This document shows positions 36,691 through 47,709 of a DNA stretch of 64,000 nucleotides, piece after piece. The translations under genes and the position numbers were made by a program. The first letter of the stretch is position 1, and each line of letters begins with the position of its first letter. The notes beneath the pieces were generated by a model that ran no database searches, was not told where the DNA came from, and saw only the letters and a program-made list of their open reading frames with translations. The DNA comes from Roseovarius pelagicus (GTDB lineage: Bacteria; Pseudomonadota; Alphaproteobacteria; Rhodobacterales; Rhodobacteraceae): the NCBI RefSeq assembly GCF_025639885.1, contig NZ_CP106738.1, forward strand, positions 620,001 to 684,000, in the 5' to 3' direction.

Positions 36691-37437
36691 TTAGTCACCG
36701 CGATCCTTCCAGCGGACCATCTGCCGCAGTATCCCGTGCAGCAGGCGCGTGTCGGCGGTGGTCAAAGGCATGCGCGACCAGAAATTGCGCAATGTCTGAC
36801 GCATGCTGTCGGCCTTGTGCTCGGGAAAGAAAAAACCCGCATCATCCATCCGCGCGTCGTAATGCGCCGCCAGCGCTTCGATATCGCTTTGATTGGCCCA
36901 ATCCGTATCCGACATCTGCACATGCTCGGGTACAACGTCATCCGTCGCACGGCGCCACTCATAGGCGGTCAACAATACACATTGCGCCAAATTAAGGCTG
37001 GCAAATGCGGGATTCACCGGCACCGAGATAATCGCATTCGCCCGCGCCACATCGGCGTTCTCCAGCCCGGCCCGTTCTGGACCAAATAAAACCGCTACCC
37101 GTTGCCCATCTGCGATCTTCTCGGCGGCCATCTGCATCGCGCGCTCTGGGCTCACTACCGGCTTGGTCATCTCGCGGGTGCGCGCCGTGGTGGCAAAGAC
37201 GAAATGCGCGTCGTTCACGGCCTCTGGCAGCGTCTCAACCAAGAGTGCCTCGTCCAGCAATCGCCCGGCGCCGCTCGCCATTGCGACCGCTGACGGGTTC
37301 GGCCAGCCATCACGCGGGGCGACCAGACGCATCCGATCCAGTCCAAAATTCCACATCGCGCGCGCCGCTGCACCGATGTTTTCGCCCATCTGCGGGCGCA
37401 CCAGCACAAAGTCAGGCTGCGGTCGGTCTGTTGGCAT
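36691..37437 (-). CDS. trmJ: tRNA/rRNA methyltransferase, TrmJ-like SPOUT family
   Basis: A 248-residue SPOUT methyltransferase, likely forming 2-prime-O-methyl nucleotides at tRNA position 32. Motifs are FVLVRPQMGENIGAAARAMWNFG, FGPERAGLENADVA and VPVNPAFASLNLAQCV, the knot and SAM-binding segments. The C-terminal helical extension with RQMVRWKDRGD matches TrmJ rather than TrmH or TrmL. It stands alone, divergent from the thiamine-related gene. Confidence 0.88.
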   Translation of the reverse strand: MPTDRPQPDFVLVRPQMGENIGAAARAMWNFGLDRMRLVAPRDGWPNPSAVAMASGAGRLLDEALLVETLPEAVNDAHFVFATTARTREMTKPVVSPERAMQMAAEKIADGQRVAVLFGPERAGLENADVARANAIISVPVNPAFASLNLAQCVLLTAYEWRRATDDVVPEHVQMSDTDWANQSDIEALAAHYDARMDDAGFFFPEHKADSMRQTLRNFWSRMPLTTADTRLLHGILRQMVRWKDRGD

Positions 37438-37625
37438 CGCTCACTCCTCCGGCGTTTGCGCGCTGATACGCCAAGGATTGCGACCATAAAACCCCCGCGC
37501 CCATCTTCTGACGTCAAATTTCCCGCCGGAGCCAAGAAATCGTCTGCTCCGCCTGCCGCCAAGAGCATGGCGCCGGAGGATATTCCGCGTTATAGCAGCG
37601 CAAAAGACCCCGAGGAGCGTCCGAC

Positions 37626-38246
37626 ATGGCCGAAACCGAGCATCCGCAGATTTATCTCATCACACCGTCCGAGATCGAGCTCAGCCGGTTCGGTGATCAA
37701 TTGGCCGCCGCGCTTGATGCACATCCCATTGCCTGTGTGCGCCTCGCGCTATCGACCCGCGACGAAGACGATATCGCCCGCGCCGCGGACGCTTGCCGCG
37801 AGATCACCCATACCCGCGACGTGGCATTGGTGATCAGCAGTCATATCGCGCTGGTCGAACGTCTGGGGCTGGATGGAGTCCACCTCACCGATGGCGCGCG
37901 TTCCGTCCGCAAGGCCCGCAAGGCGCTGGGAGCAGATGCCATTGTCGGTGCGTGGTGCGGCCAGTCGCGCCACGATGGTCTCGGAGCAGGCGAGGCCGGC
38001 GCAGATTACATCAGCTTTGGCCCCGTTGGTCAGAGCCTGCTGGACGACGCCCAACAGGCCGAAGCCGAGTTGTTCAGTTGGTGGAGCGAGATGATCGAAC
38101 TGCCCGTCGTGGCCGAAGGCGCACTGGATGCCGACCATATCGCCGAACTCGCGCCGGTCACTGATTTCTTTGGCATCGGCGAGGAGATATGGCGCGCCGA
38201 CGATCCGGCAGCCGCCCTGCGATCCCTGATCGCCGCAATGCACTGA
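37626..38246 (+). CDS. Thiamine-phosphate synthase family protein
   Basis: A 206-residue TIM-barrel protein of the ThiE/TenI family: PQIYLITPSEIE, LDGVHLTDGARSVRKAR, GADYISFGPVGQS and PVVAEGALDADHIAELAPVTDFFGIG. Strict ThiE residues for pyrophosphate binding are partly changed (HLTDG rather than HxGQxD), so it may be a TenI-like paralogue or a divergent synthase. CGAGGAGCGTCCGAC precedes the ATG. No other thiamine genes are adjacent. Confidence 0.8.
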   Translation: MAETEHPQIYLITPSEIELSRFGDQLAAALDAHPIACVRLALSTRDEDDIARAADACREITHTRDVALVISSHIALVERLGLDGVHLTDGARSVRKARKALGADAIVGAWCGQSRHDGLGAGEAGADYISFGPVGQSLLDDAQQAEAELFSWWSEMIELPVVAEGALDADHIAELAPVTDFFGIGEEIWRADDPAAALRSLIAAMH

Positions 38247-38254
38247 ACATCACG

Positions 38255-39088
38255 TTATTGGTGTTGTCTCTCAGGTGGCATCGCGCCTCTTACCTGTGTT
38301 TCCAGATGCTTGGCCAATGATTTGCGATCGGCAAAGTCTGCGGCGCGGACTGGTGGGTGGTAAATCACCCGCACAGAGCCCTGTGGCCACGCGGCCAATA
38401 CCTGCAACATATGCGCGCCAAAGCTCATATCCCCCCACCAACCATAGAACCGCTCATCGCGGCCATGCGGTGCGGTATAAATCACAGTCACGGCCTGAAC
38501 GCTCAGGACATTCCGCAGGTTTGGTGTGAGAAATGCCGCAAACAGCGTTGATTTAAATGGCAGAACCCGCATTCCGTCTGTCGATGTCCCCTCGGGGAAA
38601 AACAGCAACCGATGCCCTGCCAGCAACCGCCCCTCAAAAAGCGCTGTCTGTGCCTTGGCCTGATTGCGGTCGCGCGCGATAAACACAGTCCCCACCGCCC
38701 GCGCCATCATGCCAATTCCCGGCCATCCGGCGACTTCGGATTTTGAGACGAAATAGATGCGCTTGCGGGCATTCAGAGTGAAAATATCCAGCCATGACGC
38801 ATGGTTGGCGACCACCGCCCCACGCGCGGTCATCGGTGTCCCCTCTGACCGGTAGCGCATTTGCAGGATAACGAACGCAACGCGGCAAACAATCTGGGTG
38901 ATGAAGGGCGTAACAGGGCGACGCAGGCCATAAATAGGTCGCTCAACGGCGCGCAGGATCAGCAAGATGGCCACCCCGGTCAGCAGTATCACAATTAGTA
39001 GAAACCCGCGTACCCCCGCCAGTAACCAGCCCAGTGGTGTGATACGCGCCGGACCCGGTTCATCCTCAGGCTGCCACGTAAAACTCAC
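38255..39088 (-). CDS. olsA: Lysophospholipid acyltransferase (OlsA, ornithine lipid O-acyltransferase)
   Basis: A PlsC-family acyltransferase of about 277 residues with a hydrophobic N-terminal anchor (LLAGVRGFLLIVILLTGVAI). It carries the HX4D motif NHASWLD and FFPEGTSTDG. Placed directly after olsB it should add the second acyl chain to lyso-ornithine lipid. GTG at 39088 overlaps the olsB stop as GTGA, the economical start; an in-frame ATG at 39157 would give 300 residues and a 73-bp overlap. Confidence 0.87.
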   Translation of the reverse strand: MSFTWQPEDEPGPARITPLGWLLAGVRGFLLIVILLTGVAILLILRAVERPIYGLRRPVTPFITQIVCRVAFVILQMRYRSEGTPMTARGAVVANHASWLDIFTLNARKRIYFVSKSEVAGWPGIGMMARAVGTVFIARDRNQAKAQTALFEGRLLAGHRLLFFPEGTSTDGMRVLPFKSTLFAAFLTPNLRNVLSVQAVTVIYTAPHGRDERFYGWWGDMSFGAHMLQVLAAWPQGSVRVIYHPPVRAADFADRKSLAKHLETQVRGAMPPERQHQ

Positions 39089-39867
39089 CCGCCGAGGCCT
39101 CGGGAGTAAATATCTTTTCTCTTCTGGCTCAAACGATCCGTATCCATGACCAGACATATATCCGTGGTGTTGAATGCATGATCCACAAACGCGCCGTCAC
39201 CGACGTGGCCGCCTAGCCGCAAATAGGCCTTTATCAACGCGGGCACCTGCAACATCGCCGTCCGGCGATCAATCTGATCCGGCGCGATCAGGTCCATGCG
39301 CTGAAAATGCGTCGGCTGGGCACGCGCGCGTAGCGCCTTGGGTGCCAGATGACGATGGTAAAGCAGCGATAATGGCTGTGCCAGCGCGTCTGTATCAGTC
39401 CCGTGAAAACTGGCGACACCAAAGAGAACCTCGATCCCGTGATCCGTGACATATTGCGCCAGCCCCTGCCAGAGATGATACATTGCCTCGCCACCACGAT
39501 AGCGTGCATCTACGCAGGATCGGCCCAGTTCCATCAACCGTCGCCCTGAACTGCGCAGCGGCGTCAGGTCATACTCATCCTCTGAATAGAACTGCCCCGC
39601 ACTGCGGGCCTGATCGTCCCGCAACAGCCGGTACACACCGATCACGCGATCCTCGGACGCACAGTTCAACGTCGTATCGGTCAGGATCAAGTGGTCAAAA
39701 TAGGCGTCAAAGTGGTCTTGCTCCAACCCCGCGTCGTGATCGACCAACGGGCCGTTGCCGCCCAACTCCTGAACAAAGACACGATACCGCAGCCGTTGCG
39801 CAGCGCGGCGTTCGGCTTCGGTTTCGGCCAGTTTGACCCTGAATTGCGGTGAACCGTTTATCTGCAT
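39085..39867 (-). CDS. olsB: Ornithine N-acyltransferase (OlsB)
   Basis: A 260-residue GNAT-fold acyltransferase that joins a 3-hydroxy-acyl group to ornithine. Recognisable blocks are RLRYRVFVQELGGNG, FDHLILTD, SEDRVIGVYRLL, LELGRSCVDARYR and GVASFHGTD. The protein begins MQINGSPQFRVKLAET. The olsB-olsA order and four-base coupling match the ornithine-lipid operon of rhodobacteria; ornithine lipids are membrane components made notably under phosphate limitation. Confidence 0.9.
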   Translation of the reverse strand: MQINGSPQFRVKLAETEAERRAAQRLRYRVFVQELGGNGPLVDHDAGLEQDHFDAYFDHLILTDTTLNCASEDRVIGVYRLLRDDQARSAGQFYSEDEYDLTPLRSSGRRLMELGRSCVDARYRGGEAMYHLWQGLAQYVTDHGIEVLFGVASFHGTDTDALAQPLSLLYHRHLAPKALRARAQPTHFQRMDLIAPDQIDRRTAMLQVPALIKAYLRLGGHVGDGAFVDHAFNTTDICLVMDTDRLSQKRKDIYSRGLGG

Positions 39868-39981
39868 CAGCCCCAGCTATCCCCCGGCCCGCTTTTAGGG
39901 TCGCGCGGAAGGGATGGCAACAGAGCAAGCGACAGGCGCTTTACTATCGCAAAGGTTGTGTTAAGATTTTCGTAATCCTTT

Positions 39982-40164
39982 TCATGGCTCAATGAACGGA
40001 CGCAACTCTACTCGTGCCGCATCTACAACGACCTTACCAGCGTTGGGGAAATTAACCGTGACCTTGCCAGCGATATTGCTTTGTACCAGCCCAACGCCCC
40101 AATCGGGTTGTCCGGGATGTTCGACCCGCATGCCCGGTGCGAGAAAGGCAGACATGTCATTCAT
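39982..40164 (-). CDS. DUF3553 small protein
   Basis: A 60-residue protein: FLAPGMRVEHPGQPDWGVG, VQSNIAGKVTVNFPNAGKVV and VELRPF. This matches DUF3553, a small beta-barrel-like module related to the DNA-interacting domain found at UvrD/PcrA tails. Function alone is unknown. It is divergent from chpT, sharing about 27 bases of upstream DNA. Confidence 0.82.
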   Translation of the reverse strand: MNDMSAFLAPGMRVEHPGQPDWGVGLVQSNIAGKVTVNFPNAGKVVVDAARVELRPFIEP

Positions 40165-40191
40165 TGTTCAGTTCCATAATAGGGGCATGTG

Positions 40192-40803
40192 ATGACTACA
40201 AAAAGTGATTCACAGCTTAACCCCGATCTGGCCGCACTGATAGGGTCTCGCATCTGTCATGATCTGATCAGTCCGGTCGGCGCGATCTCGAACGGACTGG
40301 AACTGTTGACTTTGGCAGGTACCCCCAGCGGACCCGAGATGAATTTACTACGCTCCAGCGCCGATTACGCCAATGCCCGATTGCGTTTCTTTCGCGTGGC
40401 CTTCGGCCTCACCGGCAAAGGCCAGACAATGCCCACAGGTGATGTCAGCACGATTCTGGATGATGTGTTCACTGGCAACATCAGCATAGATTGGCGTCTG
40501 CGGGGCGCGCTTGACCGGCCATTGGCACAGGCCAGCTTCCTCGCTTTGATGTGTACCGAAACGGCGCTCCCCTACGGTGGGCACATTACCATCAGCGGCG
40601 CACCTGACGCGATTTGTCTTGTGGCCGAAGGTGAGCGACTCTCTGTGTCAGCGCGGCACTGGGATGATTTGGCCAAAAGGCGCCCGCCCGGCGAGCTTTC
40701 GGCGGCGCTGGTGCAATTCGCTCTTTTGCCGGAAATCCTGACAAAGCTGCACCGCAGACCCACGGTGTTCCGGGCCAAGAACACAACATCCCTGCAATTC
40801 TAA
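40192..40803 (+). CDS. chpT: Histidine phosphotransferase ChpT
   Basis: A 203-residue phosphotransferase. The dimer/phospho-site helix ALIGSRICHDLISPVGAISNG carries H23, and a degenerate ATPase-like domain follows. In Caulobacter, ChpT relays phosphate from CckA to CtrA and CpdR; roseobacters use this path for motility and gene-transfer-agent control. ATG at 40192 follows AGGGG; the GTG one codon earlier is less likely. Confidence 0.9.
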   Translation: MTTKSDSQLNPDLAALIGSRICHDLISPVGAISNGLELLTLAGTPSGPEMNLLRSSADYANARLRFFRVAFGLTGKGQTMPTGDVSTILDDVFTGNISIDWRLRGALDRPLAQASFLALMCTETALPYGGHITISGAPDAICLVAEGERLSVSARHWDDLAKRRPPGELSAALVQFALLPEILTKLHRRPTVFRAKNTTSLQF

Positions 40804-40869
40804 TCCGTCTCGTGGACCACTTGGCTCGCGCTATCGACGACACCCGTTTGTGACCAGCCGCCAGTCGCG

Positions 40870-42138
40870 TCAGTCACGCACAGTTCCATCCCCATCAACC
40901 AGATATTTAAAGCTGGTCAATTGCGCCGCCCCCACCGGGCCGCGCGCATGCAGCTTGCCCGTGGCGATCCCGATCTCGGCGCCCATTCCAAACTCTCCGC
41001 CATCGGCAAACTGAGTGGATGCATTGCGCATAAGGATCGCGCTGTCCAACTCGGTAAAGAAGGTCTGCGCAGCCGTATCATCTTCGGTCAGGATGCAATC
41101 GGTGTGTTGCGACCCATAGCGTTCTATATGGCTGACGGCACCGTTCACGTCATTCACAATCCGTGCGGCGATGATCATATCCAGATATTCGTGACCCCAA
41201 TCGTCCTCGCCCGCAGGAACGGTGCCTTCGATCCGGGCCAACGTGTCATCGGCGCGCACCTCGACGCCCGCCTCGAGCAGCGCGCGCACCAGATCCGCCC
41301 CCAACCCGTCCGCGATATCACGATGAATGAGCAGGCATTCAGCGGCACCACAGATCCCGGTGCGGCGCGTCTTGGCATTCATCACCACACGCATCGCTTT
41401 CTCGGGATCAGCCGCAACATCCACGTAGACGTGCACGATCCCTTCGAGATGGGCAAAGACCGGCACGCGCGCCTCGCGCTGAACCAGCCCCACCAGCCCC
41501 TTGCCGCCGCGCGGCACGATCACGTCGATCAGCCCGGTCATGGTCAGCATCTCCTGCACTGCCGCGCGATCGCGCGTCGGCACCAGCTGAATCGCCTCTT
41601 CGGGCAGGCCCGCGGTCCGCAATCCCGCCTGCAAGCACCCGTGTATGGCCTGACTGGAATGAAAGCTTTCTGACCCGCCGCGCAAAATCACCGCATTCCC
41701 CGCCTTCAGACACAGCGCACCGGCGTCAGCGGTCACATTCGGGCGGCTCTCGTAGATGACACCGATCACGCCCAATGGGGTGCGCACCCGGCGGATATGC
41801 AGCCCGCTGGATTGGTCCCACTCGGCCAGAACCTCGCCCACGGGATCGGCCTGCGCCGCGACTGCCCGCAGTCCGGCGGCGATGCCTTCGATGCGTGCCT
41901 CATCCAGCATCAGGCGATCCATCATCGCCTCTGACAGCCCTTTTTCACGGCCATAGTCGAGGTCCTTGGCATTGGCTGCAATGATCGCATCCATACGCTT
42001 GATGATCGTAGCCGCAGCGGCATTCAGCGCCTCGGCCTTCTGATCGCTGCTGACAATCGCCAGTTCGGTGGCCGCGGCACGCGCACAGGCACCAATTTGC
42101 GCCATGAGGGCGGGAATATCAGTATGGTCTTTCATCAC
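40870..42138 (-). CDS. proA: Gamma-glutamyl phosphate reductase
   Basis: A 422-residue ProA, the second enzyme of proline synthesis, reducing gamma-glutamyl phosphate with NADPH. The catalytic Cys lies in [48 protein letters not shown] and [12 protein letters not shown] segments are conserved. It follows proB by 49 bases. The start [18 protein letters not shown] is normal in length. Confidence 0.96.
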   Translation of the reverse strand: MMKDHTDIPALMAQIGACARAAATELAIVSSDQKAEALNAAAATIIKRMDAIIAANAKDLDYGREKGLSEAMMDRLMLDEARIEGIAAGLRAVAAQADPVGEVLAEWDQSSGLHIRRVRTPLGVIGVIYESRPNVTADAGALCLKAGNAVILRGGSESFHSSQAIHGCLQAGLRTAGLPEEAIQLVPTRDRAAVQEMLTMTGLIDVIVPRGGKGLVGLVQREARVPVFAHLEGIVHVYVDVAADPEKAMRVVMNAKTRRTGICGAAECLLIHRDIADGLGADLVRALLEAGVEVRADDTLARIEGTVPAGEDDWGHEYLDMIIAARIVNDVNGAVSHIERYGSQHTDCILTEDDTAAQTFFTELDSAILMRNASTQFADGGEFGMGAEIGIATGKLHARGPVGAAQLTSFKYLVDGDGTVRD

Positions 42139-42187
42139 GGCATGTCCCTGCGTGGTCTATTCGAAGTCTGATCTTATCAGCCCAGTA

Positions 42188-44367
<2,180 letters not shown>

Positions 44368-44907
44368 TCAATGCTGTTTACGGCTATAGGTCCATGTCGG
44401 CACCTTGGCCCCTTGGGCCACCGAATATGTTTCGGCATCCCCAAGGTAGCAGAAGCCGCAATTGGTCAGGACCCGTGCCGAAGCCGCGTTACCCTGATGC
44501 ACAGTGGCAAAGATTGTCCGGCATTGCTGTGGGTTGGCCGCAACAAGCGCCGCGACGGCCTCTGACGCGATCCCGGAATTCCAGAACGCGGGCGCAACCC
44601 AATAGCCGATTTCGGACTGCCCGACATCGACCCGCGTCAGGCTAATCACCCCCATGACCTCGCCGCCGCCCATCTTGGTCCCGTCCATGACCCACGCATC
44701 CTCGGTCCGATCCGCAGCACTGACGCGACCGATGAAGGCCTCGACCAGCCCCGGAGGCAGCGGATGCGGGATAGACGACGTATTGCGCGACACGCGCTTG
44801 TCCGAGATATACATCTCGATCAGGCCGGCATCGGACACCCGCACTGGCCGCAGGTCGAAACGAGGCGTCTCGATCGTCGCTTGGTTGATTATTGTCTCAA
44901 GCATCAT
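44368..44907 (-). CDS. GNAT family N-acetyltransferase
   Basis: A 179-residue acetyltransferase of the RimJ/RimL type: FDLRPVRVSDAGLIEMYISDKRVSRNTSS, EIGYWVAPAFWNSGIASEAV, and HQGNAASARVLTNCGFCYLG for acetyl-CoA binding. ATG at 44907 overlaps the lysE-family stop (ATGA) with GGAGAAAG upstream. The longer frame to 45285 is antisense-like in composition and overlaps the transporter gene. The substrate is unknown; position between L27 and ObgE is common in this group. Confidence 0.86.
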   Translation of the reverse strand: MMLETIINQATIETPRFDLRPVRVSDAGLIEMYISDKRVSRNTSSIPHPLPPGLVEAFIGRVSAADRTEDAWVMDGTKMGGGEVMGVISLTRVDVGQSEIGYWVAPAFWNSGIASEAVAALVAANPQQCRTIFATVHQGNAASARVLTNCGFCYLGDAETYSVAQGAKVPTWTYSRKQH

Positions 44908-45509
44908 GCGCTTTCTCCTCCAAAGAGCACAAAGAGAACCGACAGCACGGTGAGTGCCGCGAGGGTCCACATCAGATATTTCTCCGCCGCGCTCCCTGCG
45001 ACGGTCTTGGCAATCCGGTCCCCGGCCAGTGTCCAGATAGGGTGCAGAACGATCTGCAATGACAACAGACAGATGGCAATTACCGCCGTCGCCTGCAAGG
45101 CCGGTGTGCCCGGTGCGACAAAGTTTGAAAACCCGCCGACGATCATTGCCCAAGCCTTTGGATTGAGCGGATGTACAAACAATCCCGCAACAAATCCCGG
45201 TGCCTCGGATTGTTCGGCCCCAACGGCGAGGCGTAGGTTCGCCACCTTCCACGCCAACCAGCAGATGTAGGCCGCCGAGACCCACTTGAGCGCGACAAAT
45301 ATGCCCGGCGCGGCAGTCGACAGTTCCATCAGACCGAAACCGATTGGCCAGATGATCAGTTGTTTGCCCAAGGCAACCCCTGCGACAAAGGGCAATGCCG
45401 CCCGAAACCCGAACCGCGCGCCCGTTGCCATTAACGCCATGTTCGCAGGGCCCGGCGTCCCGACCTGACTGGCACCAAAAACCAGAAAAGACGTGATCGC
45501 GACACTCAT
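44904..45509 (-). CDS. LysE family exporter
   Basis: A 201-residue membrane exporter with six helices and the family signature FGASQVGTPGPANMALMATGARFG, GVALGK and HPLNPKAW. LysE/RhtB proteins export amino acids or homoserine lactones. ATG at 45509 starts the family-typical MSVAITSFLVFG; twelve further codons upstream are open but lack similarity. It is coupled to the GNAT gene by four bases. Confidence 0.87.
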   Translation of the reverse strand: MSVAITSFLVFGASQVGTPGPANMALMATGARFGFRAALPFVAGVALGKQLIIWPIGFGLMELSTAAPGIFVALKWVSAAYICWLAWKVANLRLAVGAEQSEAPGFVAGLFVHPLNPKAWAMIVGGFSNFVAPGTPALQATAVIAICLLSLQIVLHPIWTLAGDRIAKTVAGSAAEKYLMWTLAALTVLSVLFVLFGGESA

Positions 45510-45668
45510 GCCCGCACCGCCCCGACCCGGCTGGACCTGCCGCACAAGCCGCTGTTCACTAATCGCAGCTCAATCAGATTTTTCCCGGTGACACTCATCA
45601 TTCTAGTCCGGCTTTCCTCATCGGGGTGCGCGGGTTATGGCCCGGTCCGGGTTCCTTTGACGTAAACG

Positions 45669-45699
45669 AAAAAGGGGACCGGCCTATCCGCCGATCCCC
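45669..45699 (-). terminator. Rho-independent terminator after rpmA
   Basis: On the minus strand GGGGATCGGC and GCCGGTCCCC pair (one G-T) around a six-base loop, followed by TTTTTC. It starts 30 bases after the rpmA stop, so it should end the rplU-rpmA message and separate it from the lysE-obgE-proBA genes. Confidence 0.88.
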
Positions 45700-45728
45700 T
45701 GGTTGTTTCAGAACCTGTTCAGATACGG

Positions 45729-45998
45729 CTACTCAGCGGCCTCTGCGACTGGCGCGACCGAGATAAAGGTGCGTCCCTTCAGGCCTTTGCGGAAGGTCAC
45801 GTTGCCCTCGACTGTGGCAAAGATCGTGTGATCACGACCCATGCCCACACCCTCGCCCGGCCACATTTTCGTGCCGCGCTGACGCATGATGATATTGCCG
45901 GGAATCACGGCTTCGCCGCCGTATTTTTTGACTCCAAGACGACGGCCCGCGGAGTCGCGACCGTTACGGGATGAACCGCCTGCTTTTTTATGTGCCAT
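45729..45998 (-). CDS. rpmA: 50S ribosomal protein L27
   Basis: An 89-residue L27 with the conserved start [20 protein letters not shown] and [21 protein letters not shown]. Its N-terminal tail reaches the peptidyl-transferase centre. It is 11 bases downstream of rplU (AAGGAGAGACC ribosome site) and followed by a strong terminator. Confidence 0.98.
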   Translation of the reverse strand: MAHKKAGGSSRNGRDSAGRRLGVKKYGGEAVIPGNIIMRQRGTKMWPGEGVGMGRDHTIFATVEGNVTFRKGLKGRTFISVAPVAEAAE

Positions 45999-46009
45999 CT
46001 GGTCTCTCC

Positions 46010-46687
46010 TTAGCCTTTGGTCAAATCTTTAGCCTGATCGATCCAGCCTTCGCGCTCGATCCGGCCCTTGAACGACAGTTTCTCGTCCATATCAGCAACG
46101 TCCGCATCCGTCCATGCCGCGATCTGGGCAAAGGTGGTGACGCCGTTTTCGTGAAGCTTCTTCTCCAGCGCGGGACCGACGCCCGACAGCTGTTTCAGAT
46201 CATCGCCAGCCGCATCAGCCTTGGCGGCCTTCTTGGGCGCAGCGGCTTTCTCCGGGGCTTCAGCCTTGTCCGCTTTCTTGGCGGGGGCAGCTTTCTTGGC
46301 GGGCTTGGCATCGGCGGCCACGGCGGGGGCAGAACCTGCACCCATGGCTGCTTTGACACCGGATTTCTCCGCGCCTTTTTCCAGAATCTCGGTGATCCGC
46401 AGCAGCGTCAACTGTTGACGGTGGCCCTTGGTGCGCTGGCTGCCGTGCTTACGGCGGCGCTTGACGAAGTGGATGACCTTGTCACCCTTGACCTGATCCA
46501 CGACCTCGGCCTGAACAGCGGCACCATCAATCATCGGTGCGCCGACAACCGGCTTGTCGCCGCCCAGCATCAGAATCTCATTGAATTGCACTTTTTCGCC
46601 GGCATCCGCCGCCAGCTTTTCGACACGCAGCAAATCGCCCGACTGGACCTTGTACTGCTTGCCGCCGGTTTTCATAACCGCAAACAT
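46010..46687 (-). CDS. rplU: 50S ribosomal protein L21 with C-terminal extension
   Basis: A 225-residue protein. Residues 1-103 are a normal L21 ([38 protein letters not shown]). A Lys/Ala-rich linker (about 115-165, [18 protein letters not shown]) leads to a helix-hairpin-helix-like domain ([40 protein letters not shown]). Such extended L21 forms occur in rhodobacteria; the extra domain may contact rRNA. ATG at 46687 starts the true L21; the 22 upstream codons are not conserved. Confidence 0.94.
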   Translation of the reverse strand: MFAVMKTGGKQYKVQSGDLLRVEKLAADAGEKVQFNEILMLGGDKPVVGAPMIDGAAVQAEVVDQVKGDKVIHFVKRRRKHGSQRTKGHRQQLTLLRITEILEKGAEKSGVKAAMGAGSAPAVAADAKPAKKAAPAKKADKAEAPEKAAAPKKAAKADAAGDDLKQLSGVGPALEKKLHENGVTTFAQIAAWTDADVADMDEKLSFKGRIEREGWIDQAKDLTKG

Positions 46688-46878
46688 CTGTCTTTCCTTC
46701 GCATTTTCCGCGTCCTTCGGTCCCCTTGCGGGTGTTCCCGATCTTGCGATCACCTGGGACGGCGCGCCATATTCGGCGTATAGAAATTAACCCCGGATCG
46801 AGGACCACCCCCGCCGAGATGCGGGCTTATCGGGTTATTGCGCGCCCAAGTCAAGCGGTTTTGCCCACCTGCTTCCGG

Positions 46879-47709
46879 TCAGAGCGGCGCGCTGTTCATA
46901 TGCTCGGCAACCGCCTGCCCCAACAGATATGATAGCTCATCATACATCCGGTTGTAGGCCCGAAACAGCGCACGGTTCAGTGTCTGTCCCTCGGGCCGCT
47001 TGAACACCGCCGCATAGGCCGACAGGTCATCGAAATCCAGCGGATCATAGGCCAGCAGCAAAAATGCGTATAACCATTCCTCAGTATCGGCACGGTTGGT
47101 GTCTTCCTGAGACCAGACATCGCGCAGAATCTCGTCTTCGGTCATGTTCAGTGCGCCGCCATCGACCAGCCCGCGAAAGAACATCAGGTTGGAATTAAGC
47201 GCACCGGCAACGTTCAATTCTATCAGATCACTTTCGACAATAATCATTTCGATCGGCCCGATCACTGGGTCTTCGTCTTCGCGCAACCGATCAGCGCGGG
47301 CCATCGCGGCATCCTCGATCTCCGGATCCATGAATGCGCGCCGCGCGGCCAGTTCCAGCGCGATCACCTGCCTGCCCAGATCAGAGGTAAAGAACGTCAG
47401 CAAATGGGTCAGATCCGTGTCCTCCAGCCCCTTGGTCAATTCGGCCTCGACCAGTGCCTGCATGCGCTCGGGGCTATAAATACGCGCCACGGTGCTGGCC
47501 CAGCTATCCAGATCCGCATCCGGCAACATCTCTTCTGCAATCTGCGCTCCGTAAATGTCGCCCTCGGCCTGCATGATCGCCACGGTTGCCGTGACGTCGA
47601 GCGCGTCAAACAGCGCACGCAAACGCGCCGTGCGATCCTCCTCCGCATGTCCCAAGCCACTGCATAACAGCCACAGACCCGCACAGAGTGTGAACAATCG
47701 CACGATCAC
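46879..47709 (-). CDS. DUF2059 secreted protein, paralogue A
   Basis: A 276-residue exported protein: signal peptide (RLFTLCAGLWLLCSGLGHAEE, cleavage near residue 22), then a helical DUF2059 region (LRALFDALDVTATVAIMQAEG, HLLTFFTSDLGRQVIALELAARRAFMD). The mature part is acidic. ATG at 47709 overlaps the stop of the upstream paralogue by four bases. The family is periplasmic and of unknown role. Confidence 0.82.
   Translation of the reverse strand: MIVRLFTLCAGLWLLCSGLGHAEEDRTARLRALFDALDVTATVAIMQAEGDIYGAQIAEEMLPDADLDSWASTVARIYSPERMQALVEAELTKGLEDTDLTHLLTFFTSDLGRQVIALELAARRAFMDPEIEDAAMARADRLREDEDPVIGPIEMIIVESDLIELNVAGALNSNLMFFRGLVDGGALNMTEDEILRDVWSQEDTNRADTEEWLYAFLLLAYDPLDFDDLSAYAAVFKRPEGQTLNRALFRAYNRMYDELSYLLGQAVAEHMNSAPL

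Noticed and set aside
37456..37833. 125-codon frame covering the upstream region of the thiamine-type gene
   Set aside because: It overlaps the well-supported gene in another frame; Pro/Ser-rich low-complexity translation.
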